The notes: generated by a model not told the origin, from the sequence alone. DNA of 64,000 nucleotides from Methylorubrum rhodinum (GCF_014199935.1 NZ_JACHOP010000002.1:310001-374000); one strand, 5' to 3'. Counted from the first letter of the stretch, positions 47,815 to 56,718 are shown. Numbers and translations are program-made.

Positions 47815-48426
47815 CTACTCCGACGGGCGGACGGCGTCCGGCCGCCGCCAGTCGGGGGGCTGGTCGTCGGCACCGGAGCCCAGCGGGCACTGGACCATGA
47901 CGCTGTCGCTCCAGCGCCCGTACTTGTAGCCGATGGCCGGCAGGTAGCCGACGCGGGCGAACCCGCAGGCCTCGTGCAGGCGCAAGGACGCCTCGTTCTT
48001 CGCGTCGATGTAGCCGATCATCTGCCGGTAGCCGCCCGCCGCGCAGGCCTCGATCAGCGCCGGGAGCAGGCGCCGGCCGATCCCGGCGTGCAGGTGGTCG
48101 GGGTGGACGTAGATCGAGTGCTTGAGGGTGAAGCGGTAGGCCGGGCGCTTGCGGAACGGCACGGCGTAGGCGTAGCCCGCCACTTGGCCCTCGCGCTCGG
48201 CGACGAGATGGGGCAGGCGCTTGCTGCGCATGTTCTTGCGCCGCCGCTTCAGATCGTCGGGGAGCAGGCGCTCCTCCTCGAAGCCGCCGGTATCGCCGAC
48301 GCCGCGGCGGATGTGGCGCTCGTAGATCGCGATCATCGCCGGCACGTCGGCATCCGACGAGGGCCGGATCACGATGTCCGGCCAGTGGGCCGGGCAGGCC
48401 CGCTCCGCGAGCGCTCCTTCCGCCAT
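47815..48426 (-). CDS. GNAT N-acetyltransferase, phosphinothricin acetyltransferase-like
   Basis: This 203-residue GNAT has the PAT-type layout: IRPSSDADVPAMIAIYERHI at the start, acetyl-CoA motif A with HAGIGRRLLPALIE, and MIGYIDAKNEASLRLHEACG near the end. PAT-like enzymes acetylate methionine derivatives or other small amines. Its ATG shares one base with the stop of the upstream decarboxylase gene, so the two are co-translated; the substrate could relate to the decarboxylation product, a polyamine. That link is inference. Confidence 0.82.
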   Translation of the reverse strand: MAEGALAERACPAHWPDIVIRPSSDADVPAMIAIYERHIRRGVGDTGGFEEERLLPDDLKRRRKNMRSKRLPHLVAEREGQVAGYAYAVPFRKRPAYRFTLKHSIYVHPDHLHAGIGRRLLPALIEACAAGGYRQMIGYIDAKNEASLRLHEACGFARVGYLPAIGYKYGRWSDSVMVQCPLGSGADDQPPDWRRPDAVRPSE

Positions 48427-50807
48427 CAGGCCCCCTCGCGCAGCACGTAGGTGTGGAAGCGGATGCGCCCGTCCGGATCGGCCTCGCGGTAGACGCCCTG
48501 GATCTCGGCCTCGAAGCCGGGGAACAGGTTCGAGGCCGCCTCGAACATCTTGAAGTAGTCGAGCATGGGCTTGGCCCGCTCGTCCAGCCGCTCCCCCGGC
48601 AGCACGGTGCCGATGCCGGGCGGATAGACCAGCATCAGGGTGGTGGCGATGCGCCCTTCCGCTTCCGCGATCGGCACGTAATCGACCTTGTTCCGCGTCA
48701 GCATCTGCGCGGCGGCCTTCGGGGGCATCACCATCTCGGGCAGGTGCTCGGGCATGAACTGCTTGCGCTGGAGCGCCGAGGTGCCGGATTCCCGGTGGAA
48801 GGTGTGGTAGTCGGCGCACAGGTCGCGCAGGCGCACGCCCCGGTAGCGCTTGGGCCGGGCGCGGACGAATTCCGGCATCGCCTCCTCCAGCAGCACGTTG
48901 TCGTCGTGCAGCCGCTTGAAGGCGACGAGCCCCGAGATCAGGGTGCCGGCCTTCGAGGATTCGACGCCCGGCGTCAGCAGGAAGAGCAGCGAGTTCAGAT
49001 CGTTCTTCTCCGGCACGATCCGGTTCTCACGCAGGTATTGCGCCACGATCGGCGCGGGCACGCCGTGCTCGGCATAGGCGCCGGTCTTCCGGTCGAAGCC
49101 GGGGGTCAGGATGGTGAGCTTGTTCGGATCGGTGATGGCGAAGCCCGGCTGACCGCCGTCGCGATGGGACGGCCCGACTTCGGGCCCCACGTGGGTGAAA
49201 CCGTGCCAGGACGCGCCCGGCGTCAGCTCCCAGTAGCGGGCATCCGAGGCGAGGACGTCGGTCGGGATCGATTCCCACGGCGTCTCTCCGCCGTCGGGGC
49301 CGGCCACCATGTCGGGCACGAAGGGGTCGAAGAACCAGCGCCGCTTCGGATCGGCCTCGCGCTCCTCGAACTCCTTGCGGATGGCCCGCGCCTTCTTGCG
49401 CCACTCGATGCCGAGCCGGATCGTGTCGTCCCACAGGACGACGCCGGAGCGGCCCTTCATCATCTGCGCGCCGACATCGAGCGAGGCGAAGATCGGGTAG
49501 AACGGCGATGTCGAGGCATGCACCAGGAAGCTCTCGTTGAGCCGCTTGTGCTCGACGCGCCGGGTCTGGCCGCGGATATGGCCGTCGCGGGTGTGGATCT
49601 GCGAGGCCTGGGAGAAGCTCGCCAACTGCTTGTGGGTCGATTGGGTGGCGATGATGCCCGGCGAGGTCTCGTCGAGCCCGGTCAGGCCCATGGCGAAGCG
49701 GCGGACGTAGAGCGGGTGGAACTTCATGAAGCCCGCCCAGGCCTCGTCGAACAGGATGTAGTCGCACAGGTGCCCGATCCGCTCCACGATGCTTTGCGCG
49801 TCGTAGATCGTGCCGTCGTAGGTGCATTGCTCGATCACGGCGCAGCGGAACGGACGTTCTTTCCGCCACGCCTCCTTGTCCTTCACCAGCGGGTTGTTCC
49901 GGATCTTTTCGCGGATGCGCTCCTCGTCGAGCGCCTCGTGGTAGATCGGGCCGATCAGACCGTAGGCATTGCGGTCGGTCTCCAGAAAGATCGGGATGCC
50001 GCCGGCGAGCAGCAGGGCGCCGTGATGGGCGGCCTTGTGGTTGTTGCGGTCGAACAGGACGAGGTCGTCCTCGGCCACCAGCGAGCCCAGCACGACCTTG
50101 TTCGAGGCCGAGGTGCCGTTGAGGACGAAGTAGGTCTTCTCCGCGCCGAAGATCGCCGCGGCCTCCTTCTGCGCCTTCAGCGCCGGGCCCTCGTGGGTCA
50201 GCAGGTCGCCGAGATCGAGCACCGAGTTGTCGAGGTCGTCGCGAAAGATCGCCTCGCCCAGATGCTCGACGAAGATGCGGCCGATGGGGGAGCGATTGTA
50301 GAAGATGCCGCCGTTGTGGCCGGGGCAGGTCCAGAGCTGGTTGCCCTCCTCGGCGTAGTCGACCAGCGCACCGAAGAACGGGGTCTTCAGCGTGTCGGCG
50401 TACTGCGTCACGCGGGAGACGAGGCCGCGGGCGATGAATTCCGGGGTCTCCTCGGCGAGGAAGATATAGCCGTCGATGAAGTCGAGGAGTTCGACCGGAA
50501 TGTCCTCCAGCCGCTTGCGGCGGACCATGATGACGATCGGCATCTCCAGGCCGCGCTTTCGCATCATGTCGATGAGGGCGGCGGCCTTGCCCTCCAGGCC
50601 GCGCTTGCCCCAATCGACCACGAGGCAGCCGACCGCCGAGTCGGTCTGGACCGCGATGGAGGCGTCCTCGACGCGCCGCGCCCGCACCACCTCGAAGCCC
50701 CGCTGCTCGACCGCCGCCACGATCTGCTCGACCCGCGCCCCTTCGAGGTCGCCGGGTTCGAAGTGGGGCGTGCACATCAGCACGGTGAAACGGCGGTGGA
50801 AGTCCAT
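48426..50807 (-). CDS. Orn/Lys/Arg-type PLP decarboxylase
   Basis: This 793-residue fold-type I enzyme has an N-terminal wing domain of receiver-like fold (about 1-130), the central PLP domain with CPGHNGG (161-167), NGTSASNK, FDEAW (353-357; Asp354 binds the pyridine nitrogen), the Schiff-base lysine Lys393 in STHKQLASFS, and a C-terminal domain. Members decarboxylate ornithine, lysine or arginine to polyamines and help in acid resistance. Which amino acid this one uses cannot be told. The gene heads a unit with a GNAT acetyltransferase gene. Confidence 0.9.
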   Translation of the reverse strand: MDFHRRFTVLMCTPHFEPGDLEGARVEQIVAAVEQRGFEVVRARRVEDASIAVQTDSAVGCLVVDWGKRGLEGKAAALIDMMRKRGLEMPIVIMVRRKRLEDIPVELLDFIDGYIFLAEETPEFIARGLVSRVTQYADTLKTPFFGALVDYAEEGNQLWTCPGHNGGIFYNRSPIGRIFVEHLGEAIFRDDLDNSVLDLGDLLTHEGPALKAQKEAAAIFGAEKTYFVLNGTSASNKVVLGSLVAEDDLVLFDRNNHKAAHHGALLLAGGIPIFLETDRNAYGLIGPIYHEALDEERIREKIRNNPLVKDKEAWRKERPFRCAVIEQCTYDGTIYDAQSIVERIGHLCDYILFDEAWAGFMKFHPLYVRRFAMGLTGLDETSPGIIATQSTHKQLASFSQASQIHTRDGHIRGQTRRVEHKRLNESFLVHASTSPFYPIFASLDVGAQMMKGRSGVVLWDDTIRLGIEWRKKARAIRKEFEEREADPKRRWFFDPFVPDMVAGPDGGETPWESIPTDVLASDARYWELTPGASWHGFTHVGPEVGPSHRDGGQPGFAITDPNKLTILTPGFDRKTGAYAEHGVPAPIVAQYLRENRIVPEKNDLNSLLFLLTPGVESSKAGTLISGLVAFKRLHDDNVLLEEAMPEFVRARPKRYRGVRLRDLCADYHTFHRESGTSALQRKQFMPEHLPEMVMPPKAAAQMLTRNKVDYVPIAEAEGRIATTLMLVYPPGIGTVLPGERLDERAKPMLDYFKMFEAASNLFPGFEAEIQGVYREADPDGRIRFHTYVLREGA

Positions 50808-50924
50808 GGACCGGGCTCTCCTCGCGAGGGTCGAGCCCAGCCTTTCCGGTCCATCCGCGACGATTCGATGACAGCCGGTGCCTATCCGTAGCCGGCTGCG
50901 TCACATCGCTCGCTCGGGAGCGCG

Positions 50925-51107
50925 TCAGTCGAGCTGGAGCCAGGAGGTGGTGGAGCGCAGGAACAGCGTCACCCCTGCGGCGAGCAGCGCCGCGCCGAGG
51001 CTCGTCTCGAACGGGTGCTCGTAGCCGACCCGTTCGAGGATGGTGCCGGCGGAGGCGATCGCCAGACCGATGCCGAGGGGGAAGAGGTGTGCGGGCAGCG
51101 TGCTCAT
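50925..51107 (-). CDS. small two-helix membrane protein
   Basis: This is a protein of about 60 residues with two predicted membrane helices (LFPLGIGLAIASAGTILE and SLGAALLAAGVTLFLRS). I chose ATG 51107; an upstream in-frame ATG at 51143 adds 12 basic residues. No family is recognised. It stands alone, 118 bp upstream of the decarboxylase gene on the same strand. Confidence 0.5.
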   Translation of the reverse strand: MSTLPAHLFPLGIGLAIASAGTILERVGYEHPFETSLGAALLAAGVTLFLRSTTSWLQLD

Positions 51108-51212
51108 GGGGACGATCCTACGCCGCCTCGCTTGCGCGGGCATGGCGCGGATCGTCGCTCGCGGCGCGACGACCGGAATGGTTCCGTGGGCCGGTCGACT
51201 TTTTTGCAGTAC

Positions 51213-51581
51213 CTATCCGTCCTGCGAGGGAACGGCGATGCGCGGGGTCTGCTGGTGCTGCACCACCCGCCATTCCTCGTGCGACAGGCGGCGATAGGTC
51301 GAGGTGCAGTGCGCCTCGTAGGTCTCGGCCCCGCGCGAGGCCTTCACGCCGTAGGCGATGACGATCAGGCCCTCCTGCGGCCGGGCGATGCGACCGTCCT
51401 CGATGGCGACCTGCTCCCAGCGCGGGGTGTCGGCCACCGCCGCGATCGCCTCGGCGCCGCCGAGCACGTAGGGCGGATGCGGCAGGGCCATCAGGCACTC
51501 GTCGTCGACGAGGTCCCGGTAGCGGTCGGCGCCGCCCTCCCACAGACTCTTCTCGAACGACCAGACGCGATCATCGTCCAC
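51213..51581 (-). CDS. SnoaL/DUF4440-like small protein
   Basis: This protein of about 122 residues starts at GTG 51581, preceded by a GGGAGAGAA ribosome binding site. It has the cone-shaped NTF2-like pattern: EKSLWEGGADRYRDLVDDEC, a central LGGAEAIAAVADT helix and a C-terminal TYRRLSHEEWRVVQHQQTP strand pair. Such proteins are small enzymes or ligand binders of unknown role. The frame is open upstream to 51692, but the extension resembles non-coding DNA containing the rpmG terminator. Confidence 0.7.
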   Translation of the reverse strand: MDDDRVWSFEKSLWEGGADRYRDLVDDECLMALPHPPYVLGGAEAIAAVADTPRWEQVAIEDGRIARPQEGLIVIAYGVKASRGAETYEAHCTSTYRRLSHEEWRVVQHQQTPRIAVPSQDG

Positions 51582-51656
51582 GGTTCTCTCCCGTACCAGA
51601 GGCGTCACGGGAGAAGATCGATCCGAGCCGATCGTTCCGGGTGCGGCGATAAACGC

Positions 51657-51690
51657 AAAGAAGCCGCCCCGAGGCTCGGGACGGCTTCTC
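51657..51690 (-). terminator. Rho-independent terminator of rpmG
   Basis: GAAGCCG and CGGCTTC form a stem around CCCGAG/CTCGGG, with TTCTTTG following on the minus strand. It lies 33-66 bp past the rpmG stop codon. Confidence 0.75.
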
Positions 51691-51722
51691 AAAAGGCGTA
51701 GTGATCGAGTAAGCGAAAAAAC

Positions 51723-51890
51723 TTACTTGATCTTGGCTTCCTTGAACTCGACGTGCTTGCGCGCGACCGGGTCATACTTCTTCATGACCATCTTCTCGGT
51801 CTGCGTGCGGGAGTTCTTCTTGGTGACGTAGAAGTAGCCCGTGTCGGCGGTCGAGACGAGGCGGATCTTGACGGTGACGGCCTTAGCCAT
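51723..51890 (-). CDS. rpmG: 50S ribosomal protein L33
   Basis: This 55-residue basic protein begins [20 protein letters not shown] and continues [15 protein letters not shown], the L33 signature. It lacks the two CxxC zinc pairs, so it is the zinc-independent (C-minus) form. It binds 23S rRNA near the E site. ATG 51890 fits the family start exactly. It is monocistronic, with a terminator downstream and a hairpin in its leader. Confidence 0.97.
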   Translation of the reverse strand: MAKAVTVKIRLVSTADTGYFYVTKKNSRTQTEKMVMKKYDPVARKHVEFKEAKIK

Positions 51891-51955
51891 GGCTGGCGCT
51901 CCCAATCGGGTTGTCGGACACGATTCGCGATCGTGGCGGCGCCCACGCGAAACGC

Positions 51956-51977
51956 AAAAGGCCGGGACACCCCGGCC
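51956..51977 (-). promoter_or_regulatory. terminator-like hairpin in the rpmG leader
   Basis: On the minus strand GGCCGGG and CCCGGCC form a stem followed by TTTT, 66 bp before the rpmG start. A CTTGAC -35-like hexamer lies upstream (52010-52016), so the hairpin would fall in the 5' leader. It could attenuate rpmG, or end a short leader RNA. Confidence 0.45.
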
Positions 51978-52028
51978 GAATTCCGCGGGGTGAATGCCCG
52001 ACAGGCGTCGGTTCGTCAAGCCAACGCG

Positions 52029-52058
52029 TTGCTTCGGAACCGGCACGCGGCCTATAAG
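52029..52058 (+). promoter_or_regulatory. candidate promoter of the yebC gene
   Basis: TTGCTT (52029-52034) and TATAAG (52053-52058) are 18 bp apart. The predicted start near 52065 gives a leader of about 80 nt before ATG 52148. Confidence 0.4.
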
Positions 52059-52147
52059 CGGCGCCTTCGACACACCTGCCGCGCGCGGCGTCGAGGATCC
52101 CGGCCGACGGGAGCCCTCCGCCCCGGCGAACGAGAAAAGGTCCCGCC

Positions 52148-52894
52148 ATGGCCGGGCATTCCCAGTTCAAGAACATCATGCACCGCAAGGGCCGCGTCGA
52201 TGCGGTCCGCTCGAAGCTGTTCAGCAAGCTCGCCCGAGAGATCACGGTGGCGGCCAAGCTCGGCACCCCCGATCCGGCGATGAACCCGCGCCTGCGCGCC
52301 GCCGTGCTCGCCGCGCGGGCCGAGAACATGCCCAAGGACAACATCGAGCGCGCCATCAAGAAGGCGACCGGGGGCGAGGGCGAGAACTACGAGGAGATCC
52401 GCTACGAGGGCTACGGCCCCGGCGGCGCCGCGCTGATCGTCGAGGCGCAGACCGACAACCGCAACCGTACGGCCTCCGACGTGCGCTCGGCCTTCACCAA
52501 GTCCGGCGGCAGCCTCGCCGAGACCGGCGCGGTGGCCTTCCTGTTCGACCGCGTCGGCGTGATCGCCTTCGCGCCCGAGGTCGCCGACGCCGACGCGATG
52601 GTGGAGGCCGCGATCGAGGCCGGCGCCGACGACGTGCGCTCGGACGCGGACGGCCACGAGGTCACCTGCGCCCAGGACGCCTACGGCGAGGTCTCGAAGG
52701 CGTTGGAGGCCCGCTTCGGCGAGCCGCGCCGCACCGGCCTGATCTGGAAGGCCCAGAACGCGATCGATGTCGACGACGAGACCGGCGAGAAGCTGATCCG
52801 CCTCGTCGAGGTGATCGAGGACCAGGACGACGTCCAGAACGTCTACGTCAACTTCACGCTGTCCGAGGCGCTGATGGAGAAGATGGGCGCCTGA
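52148..52894 (+). CDS. yebC: YebC/PmpR-family transcriptional regulator / translation factor
   Basis: This 248-residue protein starts with the family signature [19 protein letters not shown] and continues [17 protein letters not shown] and the acidic [16 protein letters not shown] region. The length is standard. YebC proteins were described as DNA-binding regulators; some were later shown to help ribosomes through proline stretches. No ruvABC genes follow, which are common neighbours in related bacteria. Confidence 0.96.
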   Translation: MAGHSQFKNIMHRKGRVDAVRSKLFSKLAREITVAAKLGTPDPAMNPRLRAAVLAARAENMPKDNIERAIKKATGGEGENYEEIRYEGYGPGGAALIVEAQTDNRNRTASDVRSAFTKSGGSLAETGAVAFLFDRVGVIAFAPEVADADAMVEAAIEAGADDVRSDADGHEVTCAQDAYGEVSKALEARFGEPRRTGLIWKAQNAIDVDDETGEKLIRLVEVIEDQDDVQNVYVNFTLSEALMEKMGA

Positions 52895-52920
52895 GCGCGT
52901 TCTTTGTCAAAATCCATCGC

Positions 52921-53044
52921 CGTCATTCCGGGGCGCTGATTGAGCGAACCCAGAATCCACGACTGGGCTCGACGGCGCAATTTCAACCGGGCATCCCGCA
53001 TCACGGGTGGATTCCGGGTTCCGCTGCGCGGCCCCGGAATGACG
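52921..53044. repeat. 124-bp long-palindrome repeat
   Basis: The ends CGTCATTCCGGGGC and GCCCCGGAATGACG are perfect inverted repeats. Inside them GAACCCAGAATCCA and TGGATTCCGGGTTC pair with one mismatch, so nearly the whole element folds into one hairpin. It resembles a class of dispersed repeats seen in many rhizobial genomes. It follows the yebC stop by 27 bp. Confidence 0.75.
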
Positions 53045-53201
53045 GGGGTGGGCTGAGAGCCCGGAGCGTCCTCCGCCAAGGCACCGCCCCACACCATAAG
53101 ATGGTGCGCAATTTGTCGCGCGGCGCCTTTCCGGCCCGCGCGCTATCTCCTGCGACCGTCGACTCGACTCGGCGCGCTCGAAGGTCTCGCCTCTCCCCAC
53201 G

Positions 53202-54095
53202 ATGCACGACGCTCCCGTCATCCTCGGCATCCACGGCCTCGCCAACAAGCCGCCCCGGGAGGAGAAGCAGACGTGGTGGCGTCAGGCGATCGAGGAGGGC
53301 CTGCGGCGCAATCTCGGGCGCGCGCCGCCGGACGTGCCGTTCGAGTTCGTCTACTGGGCCGACCTGCGCTACGACGCGCCGCTGCGTTCCGAGCGCAACC
53401 GCGAGCCCTATGTTCCGGACCGCGGCCGGGGCCCGTTCCCGAGCCCGAACGGCACGCCGCCGGGACCGACGGTGACCGACCGGTTCTACCGCATCCTCGA
53501 ATGGATGCAGGAGAAGACCGGCAGCCTCGCCCTCGATGACGCCTTCATCGAGTACCGCCTCGACGACCTGTGGGGCTACCACAAGGACGCGGCCTTCCGC
53601 GCCGACGCCCGCGACCGCCTGCGCGCGGTGCTGGAACGCCACGCGGGCCGCCGCCTCCTGCTCGCCGCGCATTCGATGGGCGGGCTCATCGCCTACGACG
53701 TGCTGCGTCTCGCCGAGCGCCAGGGGCCGCTGCCGCGCGTGGCGCATTTCTTCACCCTGGGCTCGCCGCTGGGCTTGGCCGAGATCAAGCACCGGCTCGC
53801 GGCCGAGCACGGCGACCTGCGGGTTCCGGCGGCGGTGGCACGCTGGACCAATCTCGGCGACCGCGACGACGTGGCGACCGTCGGTGCCGATCTCGCCGAG
53901 TCCTACGCGCCGAACGCGGACGGGGTCGGCGTCGTCGATTGCCCGGTGATCAACGGCTATCGCCGTCCGCGCGGCGGCCGCAACCGGCACAAGTCCTACG
54001 GCTACCTGCGCACGCCGGAATTCTCGCGGGGCGTGGCCGAGTTCCTCGACCGGGCGCCGGCCCCGCAGGACGCCGAGGCCGACGCGCCTGCCTGA
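53202..54095 (+). CDS. alpha/beta-hydrolase, PGAP1/lipase-like
   Basis: This 297-residue protein has an early HG oxyanion motif (ILGIHGLANKPP), a nucleophile elbow AHSMGG (about residue 156-161), the following FFTLGSPLGL strand as in PGAP1/lipase class proteins, and an acidic residue in NLGDRDDVATVG. A candidate catalytic His is in NRHKSYGYLR. No signal peptide is seen, so it is probably cytoplasmic. Substrate unknown; likely an esterase. Confidence 0.75.
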   Translation: MHDAPVILGIHGLANKPPREEKQTWWRQAIEEGLRRNLGRAPPDVPFEFVYWADLRYDAPLRSERNREPYVPDRGRGPFPSPNGTPPGPTVTDRFYRILEWMQEKTGSLALDDAFIEYRLDDLWGYHKDAAFRADARDRLRAVLERHAGRRLLLAAHSMGGLIAYDVLRLAERQGPLPRVAHFFTLGSPLGLAEIKHRLAAEHGDLRVPAAVARWTNLGDRDDVATVGADLAESYAPNADGVGVVDCPVINGYRRPRGGRNRHKSYGYLRTPEFSRGVAEFLDRAPAPQDAEADAPA

Positions 54096-54570
54096 AGATC
54101 GCTGCCGGGCGGCCGATCTCGGCCAAAAAACTCGGGGCGGATTCGGAAACATCCTGCCGGTCGGCCGGTTTCGGGGGCAGAACCGTCGGGCCTCGCCGCC
54201 GCGACGGTCGACGACCCGACGGTTCATACCGATCGGCGACGACCATGACGCATCGCCGATGGCCCGCGCGGCGGCAGTCGGCCGCCGGACGCATGGGAGC
54301 AGGACCATCGGTCCTGATCCATGCAGCCTGGTATTGGCCCGATCTCTGCCCGGCCCGGTCGCATCGGGACGTCGGGCGGATGCATGCTGTTTTGACGCAG
54401 TCTATCCGAGTGAAACCGATCGTCGCTGCGCTGAAAGTCGCTCCAGGGCAGCGATCTGAATCGAGAAAATCAATTTTGTCTCGGGATAATTCGGAACTTA
54501 ATTTTCCTTAATCGCTTTTCTCGGTCAGACCGGTTGCCAGACCGGCCAGACAATCCCGGAGGAAAGCATC
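54096..54570. other. 475-bp intergenic region with AT-rich 3' part
   Basis: No gene is supported here. The left part is GC-rich with short shadow frames. Bases 54455-54535 are unusually AT-rich (for example AATCAATTTTG and CTTAATTTTCCTTAATCG) and probably hold the promoter of the small secreted protein at 54571, but no clear -35/-10 pair stands out. Confidence 0.4.
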
Positions 54571-54951
54571 GTGACGCTCACGAAGACCCTTGCCGCTGCC
54601 ACTGCCCTCGCCTTCATGGCCGGCTCCGCCTTCGCCGCACCCTGCAACACCGGCAGCACCGCCAAGGCACCGGACCAGAATTCCCCGTCCAACAGCAGCA
54701 CCGCCGCCGGCGCCGATGCGGGCTCGAAGAACCTCGCGGGCGGCCAGCAGCCGGCCTCGCCAGGTACCGTCGGCGCGATGAACAATGTCGGCGCCGGTCA
54801 GGGCGTGGGCGACAAGCCCGGCTCGGACCAGACCGCCTCGGCCAAGAACAAGGCGGGCGGCGACCAGCCGGCCTCGCCGGGCACCGTCGGCGCCATGAAC
54901 GCCGCCGGCGCCGATCAGAAGCTCGGCGAAAAGGGCGGCAACGACTGCTGA
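54571..54951 (+). CDS. small secreted repetitive protein
   Basis: This 126-residue protein starts at GTG 54571, eight bases after a strong GGAGGA site. A signal peptide (LAAATALAFMAGSAFA) is cleaved before APC. The mature protein is low in hydrophobic residues and contains a duplicated unit, GGQQPASPGTVGAMN and GGDQPASPGTVGAMN, about 40 residues apart. A single cysteine sits at each end of the mature chain (APCNTG and NDC), which could form a ring-closing disulfide. No family is recognised; it is probably periplasmic or extracellular. Confidence 0.7.
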   Translation: MTLTKTLAAATALAFMAGSAFAAPCNTGSTAKAPDQNSPSNSSTAAGADAGSKNLAGGQQPASPGTVGAMNNVGAGQGVGDKPGSDQTASAKNKAGGDQPASPGTVGAMNAAGADQKLGEKGGNDC

Positions 54952-54995
54952 TCCCTGATCGCCGCGCCCCGCTTCGGGGCGGGACCGGTCGGATG

Positions 54996-55027
54996 AGCCC
55001 TCGCACCCTGCGGTGCGGGGGCTTTCT
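54996..55027 (+). terminator. Rho-independent terminator of the small secreted protein gene
   Basis: AGCCCTCGCACC pairs with GGTGCGGGGGCT (one G-T wobble) around CTGC, followed by TTTCT. It lies about 45 bp after the stop codon; a second hairpin, GCCCCGCTTCGGGGC, stands just before it. Confidence 0.75.
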
Positions 55028-55446
55028 CATGTCGGCAGGGAAGGGGTTTGTGCGCCCTCACCGTCGTTGCCGTGGAGCTTCGCATAGTCGTCGATCGCGG
55101 CCGTCGGCCTGGGAGGGCGAAGCGATGCGCGACAACCGTTTCGACCGGACGATCGCGCGCGCAACGACGTTCGGACCTCGCGCTTCCTGATGACGGCGTG
55201 CGAACAGGTCAAGGCCGGCCGATCGGAGCCGTTCGCCTCGGCCGGTGGCGGTGCCCGGCCGCGCCACCGGTCTGGTTCGGAAAGTCCGCCGCGCCTTTAG
55301 CCGTCATTAACCAAGTTCCCGTTCAATGACCGTGGCTTAAACGAAAGTCCTCTCCTGACGGCGGAGCCCTCCCGGGCCTCACCCGCGGCATCCGCGGGCG
55401 GGGGCGGGCGGCCGTGCGGGACCCCCGCGTTGCCGAGTATCCCCGC
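55028..55446. other. 419-bp intergenic region
   Basis: Only short, overlapping shadow frames on both strands are present, with no ribosome binding site or codon pattern to support any of them. The stretch around 55300-55335 (CGTCATTAACCAAGTTCCCG) is relatively AT-rich and is the likeliest promoter region for the DUF2778 gene. Confidence 0.4.
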
Positions 55447-56661
55447 ATGGACATCGCCGCGCTCGTCCAGGGCCAGCACGCCCGGCCCATCCGCCGCCGC
55501 CGCGGGCCGCCCGTGGCGATCCTCGCGCTGACCGCGTTGAGCGGGCTCGCCCTGGCCGGCCTGCTGCGGCAGGGGGAAGCGCCCGCGACCGGCCCCTCCG
55601 ACGCCGTTCCGGCGATACAGGCCGCCGAGGCAGGTGACTTCGCCGCCGGGCCGGCGGAGCCCCCCGCTGAGGGCGATCTCGCCTGGATGCTCGATCCGAA
55701 CCCGACCTTCGAGACCGGCGCCTCCGGCTTCGCGGCGCCGTCGACCGCGCGGGTCGCCGCCTTCCGGGCGCCCGCGTCTCTTGCGCCGGCGTCTCTTGCA
55801 CCCGAGTCTCTTGCGCCCGCGACGCAACTGGCCGCGCTCGCGCCCGACACCGTCGCTTCTCCGGAAGCCGTCTCGCCCGCACCCGCCCCGGCCGCTCGGG
55901 TCGGCGCCGCGCGCCTCGCCCTCACCGTGCCGCTGCCGGTACGCCGCCCGGCCGAATTCCGCTACGAACCGCGCGAGCAGACCGCGCGGCTTTCGACGCC
56001 GCTCCCGCGCGGGACGAGCCGGCAGGCCCGAGAATCGACCCGTCAGGTGTTCAGCGCCGCGGTCACCGACAACCGCTCGTTCTTCGAGAAGCTGTTCGGG
56101 GGCGATTCCGCCCCGTCATCCTCGTCCGCGTCCGGCCCCGCGATGGCCTATGCCGGGCTGGAGAGCGGGGCGGCGGAATCGGCCGCCCGTCGCCGGCTGG
56201 TGCCGGGACCGGTGGCCGAGCCTGGCGTGGCCGTCTACGACATCAGCGCGGCCACCGTGACGCTGCCGGGCGGCGAGGTGCTGGAGGCCCATTCCGGACT
56301 CGGCGTCGCGCAGGACAATCCCGATTACGTCCATCTGCGCATGCGCGGCGCGACCCCGCCGGGCGTCTACGATCTGCGCGAGCGCGAGGCGCCGTTCCAC
56401 GGCGTGCGGGCGATCCGCCTCAATCCGGTCGGCGGTTCCGCGGCGATCCACGGGCGCGACGGCATCTTGGCCCACACCTACATGCTGGGCCCGAGCGGCG
56501 CCTCGAACGGCTGCGTCGTGTTCAAGCACTACGACCGCTTCCTGCGGGCCTATCTGCGCGGCGAGGTCCGGCGCATCGTCGTCGTGCCGGGCACCGCGCC
56601 GGGCATCTTCGCCAGCCGCCGCGGCACCCGCCGCTCGGCCTCGGCCGCCGACGGGAACTAG
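55447..56661 (+). CDS. DUF2778 (Tlde1-like) L,D-transpeptidase-type protein
   Basis: This 404-residue protein has an N-terminal membrane helix (VAILALTALSGLALAGLL), a long Ala/Pro-rich periplasmic stalk with an ASLAPASLAPESLAPA repeat, and a C-terminal domain of about 150 residues. That domain keeps the His/Cys pair of L,D-transpeptidases (AIHGRDGILAHTYM and SGASNGCVVF). DUF2778 proteins include Tlde1 effectors and cell-wall enzymes; the membrane anchor here suggests a house-keeping envelope role. An upstream in-frame GTG at 55414 is an alternative start. The stop codon TAG is part of a repeat element. Confidence 0.78.
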   Translation: MDIAALVQGQHARPIRRRRGPPVAILALTALSGLALAGLLRQGEAPATGPSDAVPAIQAAEAGDFAAGPAEPPAEGDLAWMLDPNPTFETGASGFAAPSTARVAAFRAPASLAPASLAPESLAPATQLAALAPDTVASPEAVSPAPAPAARVGAARLALTVPLPVRRPAEFRYEPREQTARLSTPLPRGTSRQARESTRQVFSAAVTDNRSFFEKLFGGDSAPSSSSASGPAMAYAGLESGAAESAARRRLVPGPVAEPGVAVYDISAATVTLPGGEVLEAHSGLGVAQDNPDYVHLRMRGATPPGVYDLREREAPFHGVRAIRLNPVGGSAAIHGRDGILAHTYMLGPSGASNGCVVFKHYDRFLRAYLRGEVRRIVVVPGTAPGIFASRRGTRRSASAADGN

Positions 56662-56712
56662 AGCATCGGCCCGAAAGGTGGATGCCGGCTTTCGGGCCGA
56701 TGCGGCACAAAA
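56660..56712 (+). repeat. dispersed palindromic repeat, copy A
   Basis: The element reads AGAGCATCGGCCCGAAAGGT, continues GGATGCCGGCTTTCGG and ends GATGCGGCACAA. Its first bases complete the TAG stop of the DUF2778 gene, exactly as copy B does for the NAD-kinase-like gene. ATCGGCCCGAAA and TTTCGGGCCGAT are perfect inverted arms. Confidence 0.75.
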
Positions 56713-56718
56713 GCTTAG

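Noticed and set aside
48453..50891. Long plus-strand frame opposite the Orn/Lys/Arg decarboxylase
   Set aside because: This is a codon-bias shadow of a gene with all PLP motifs on the other strand.
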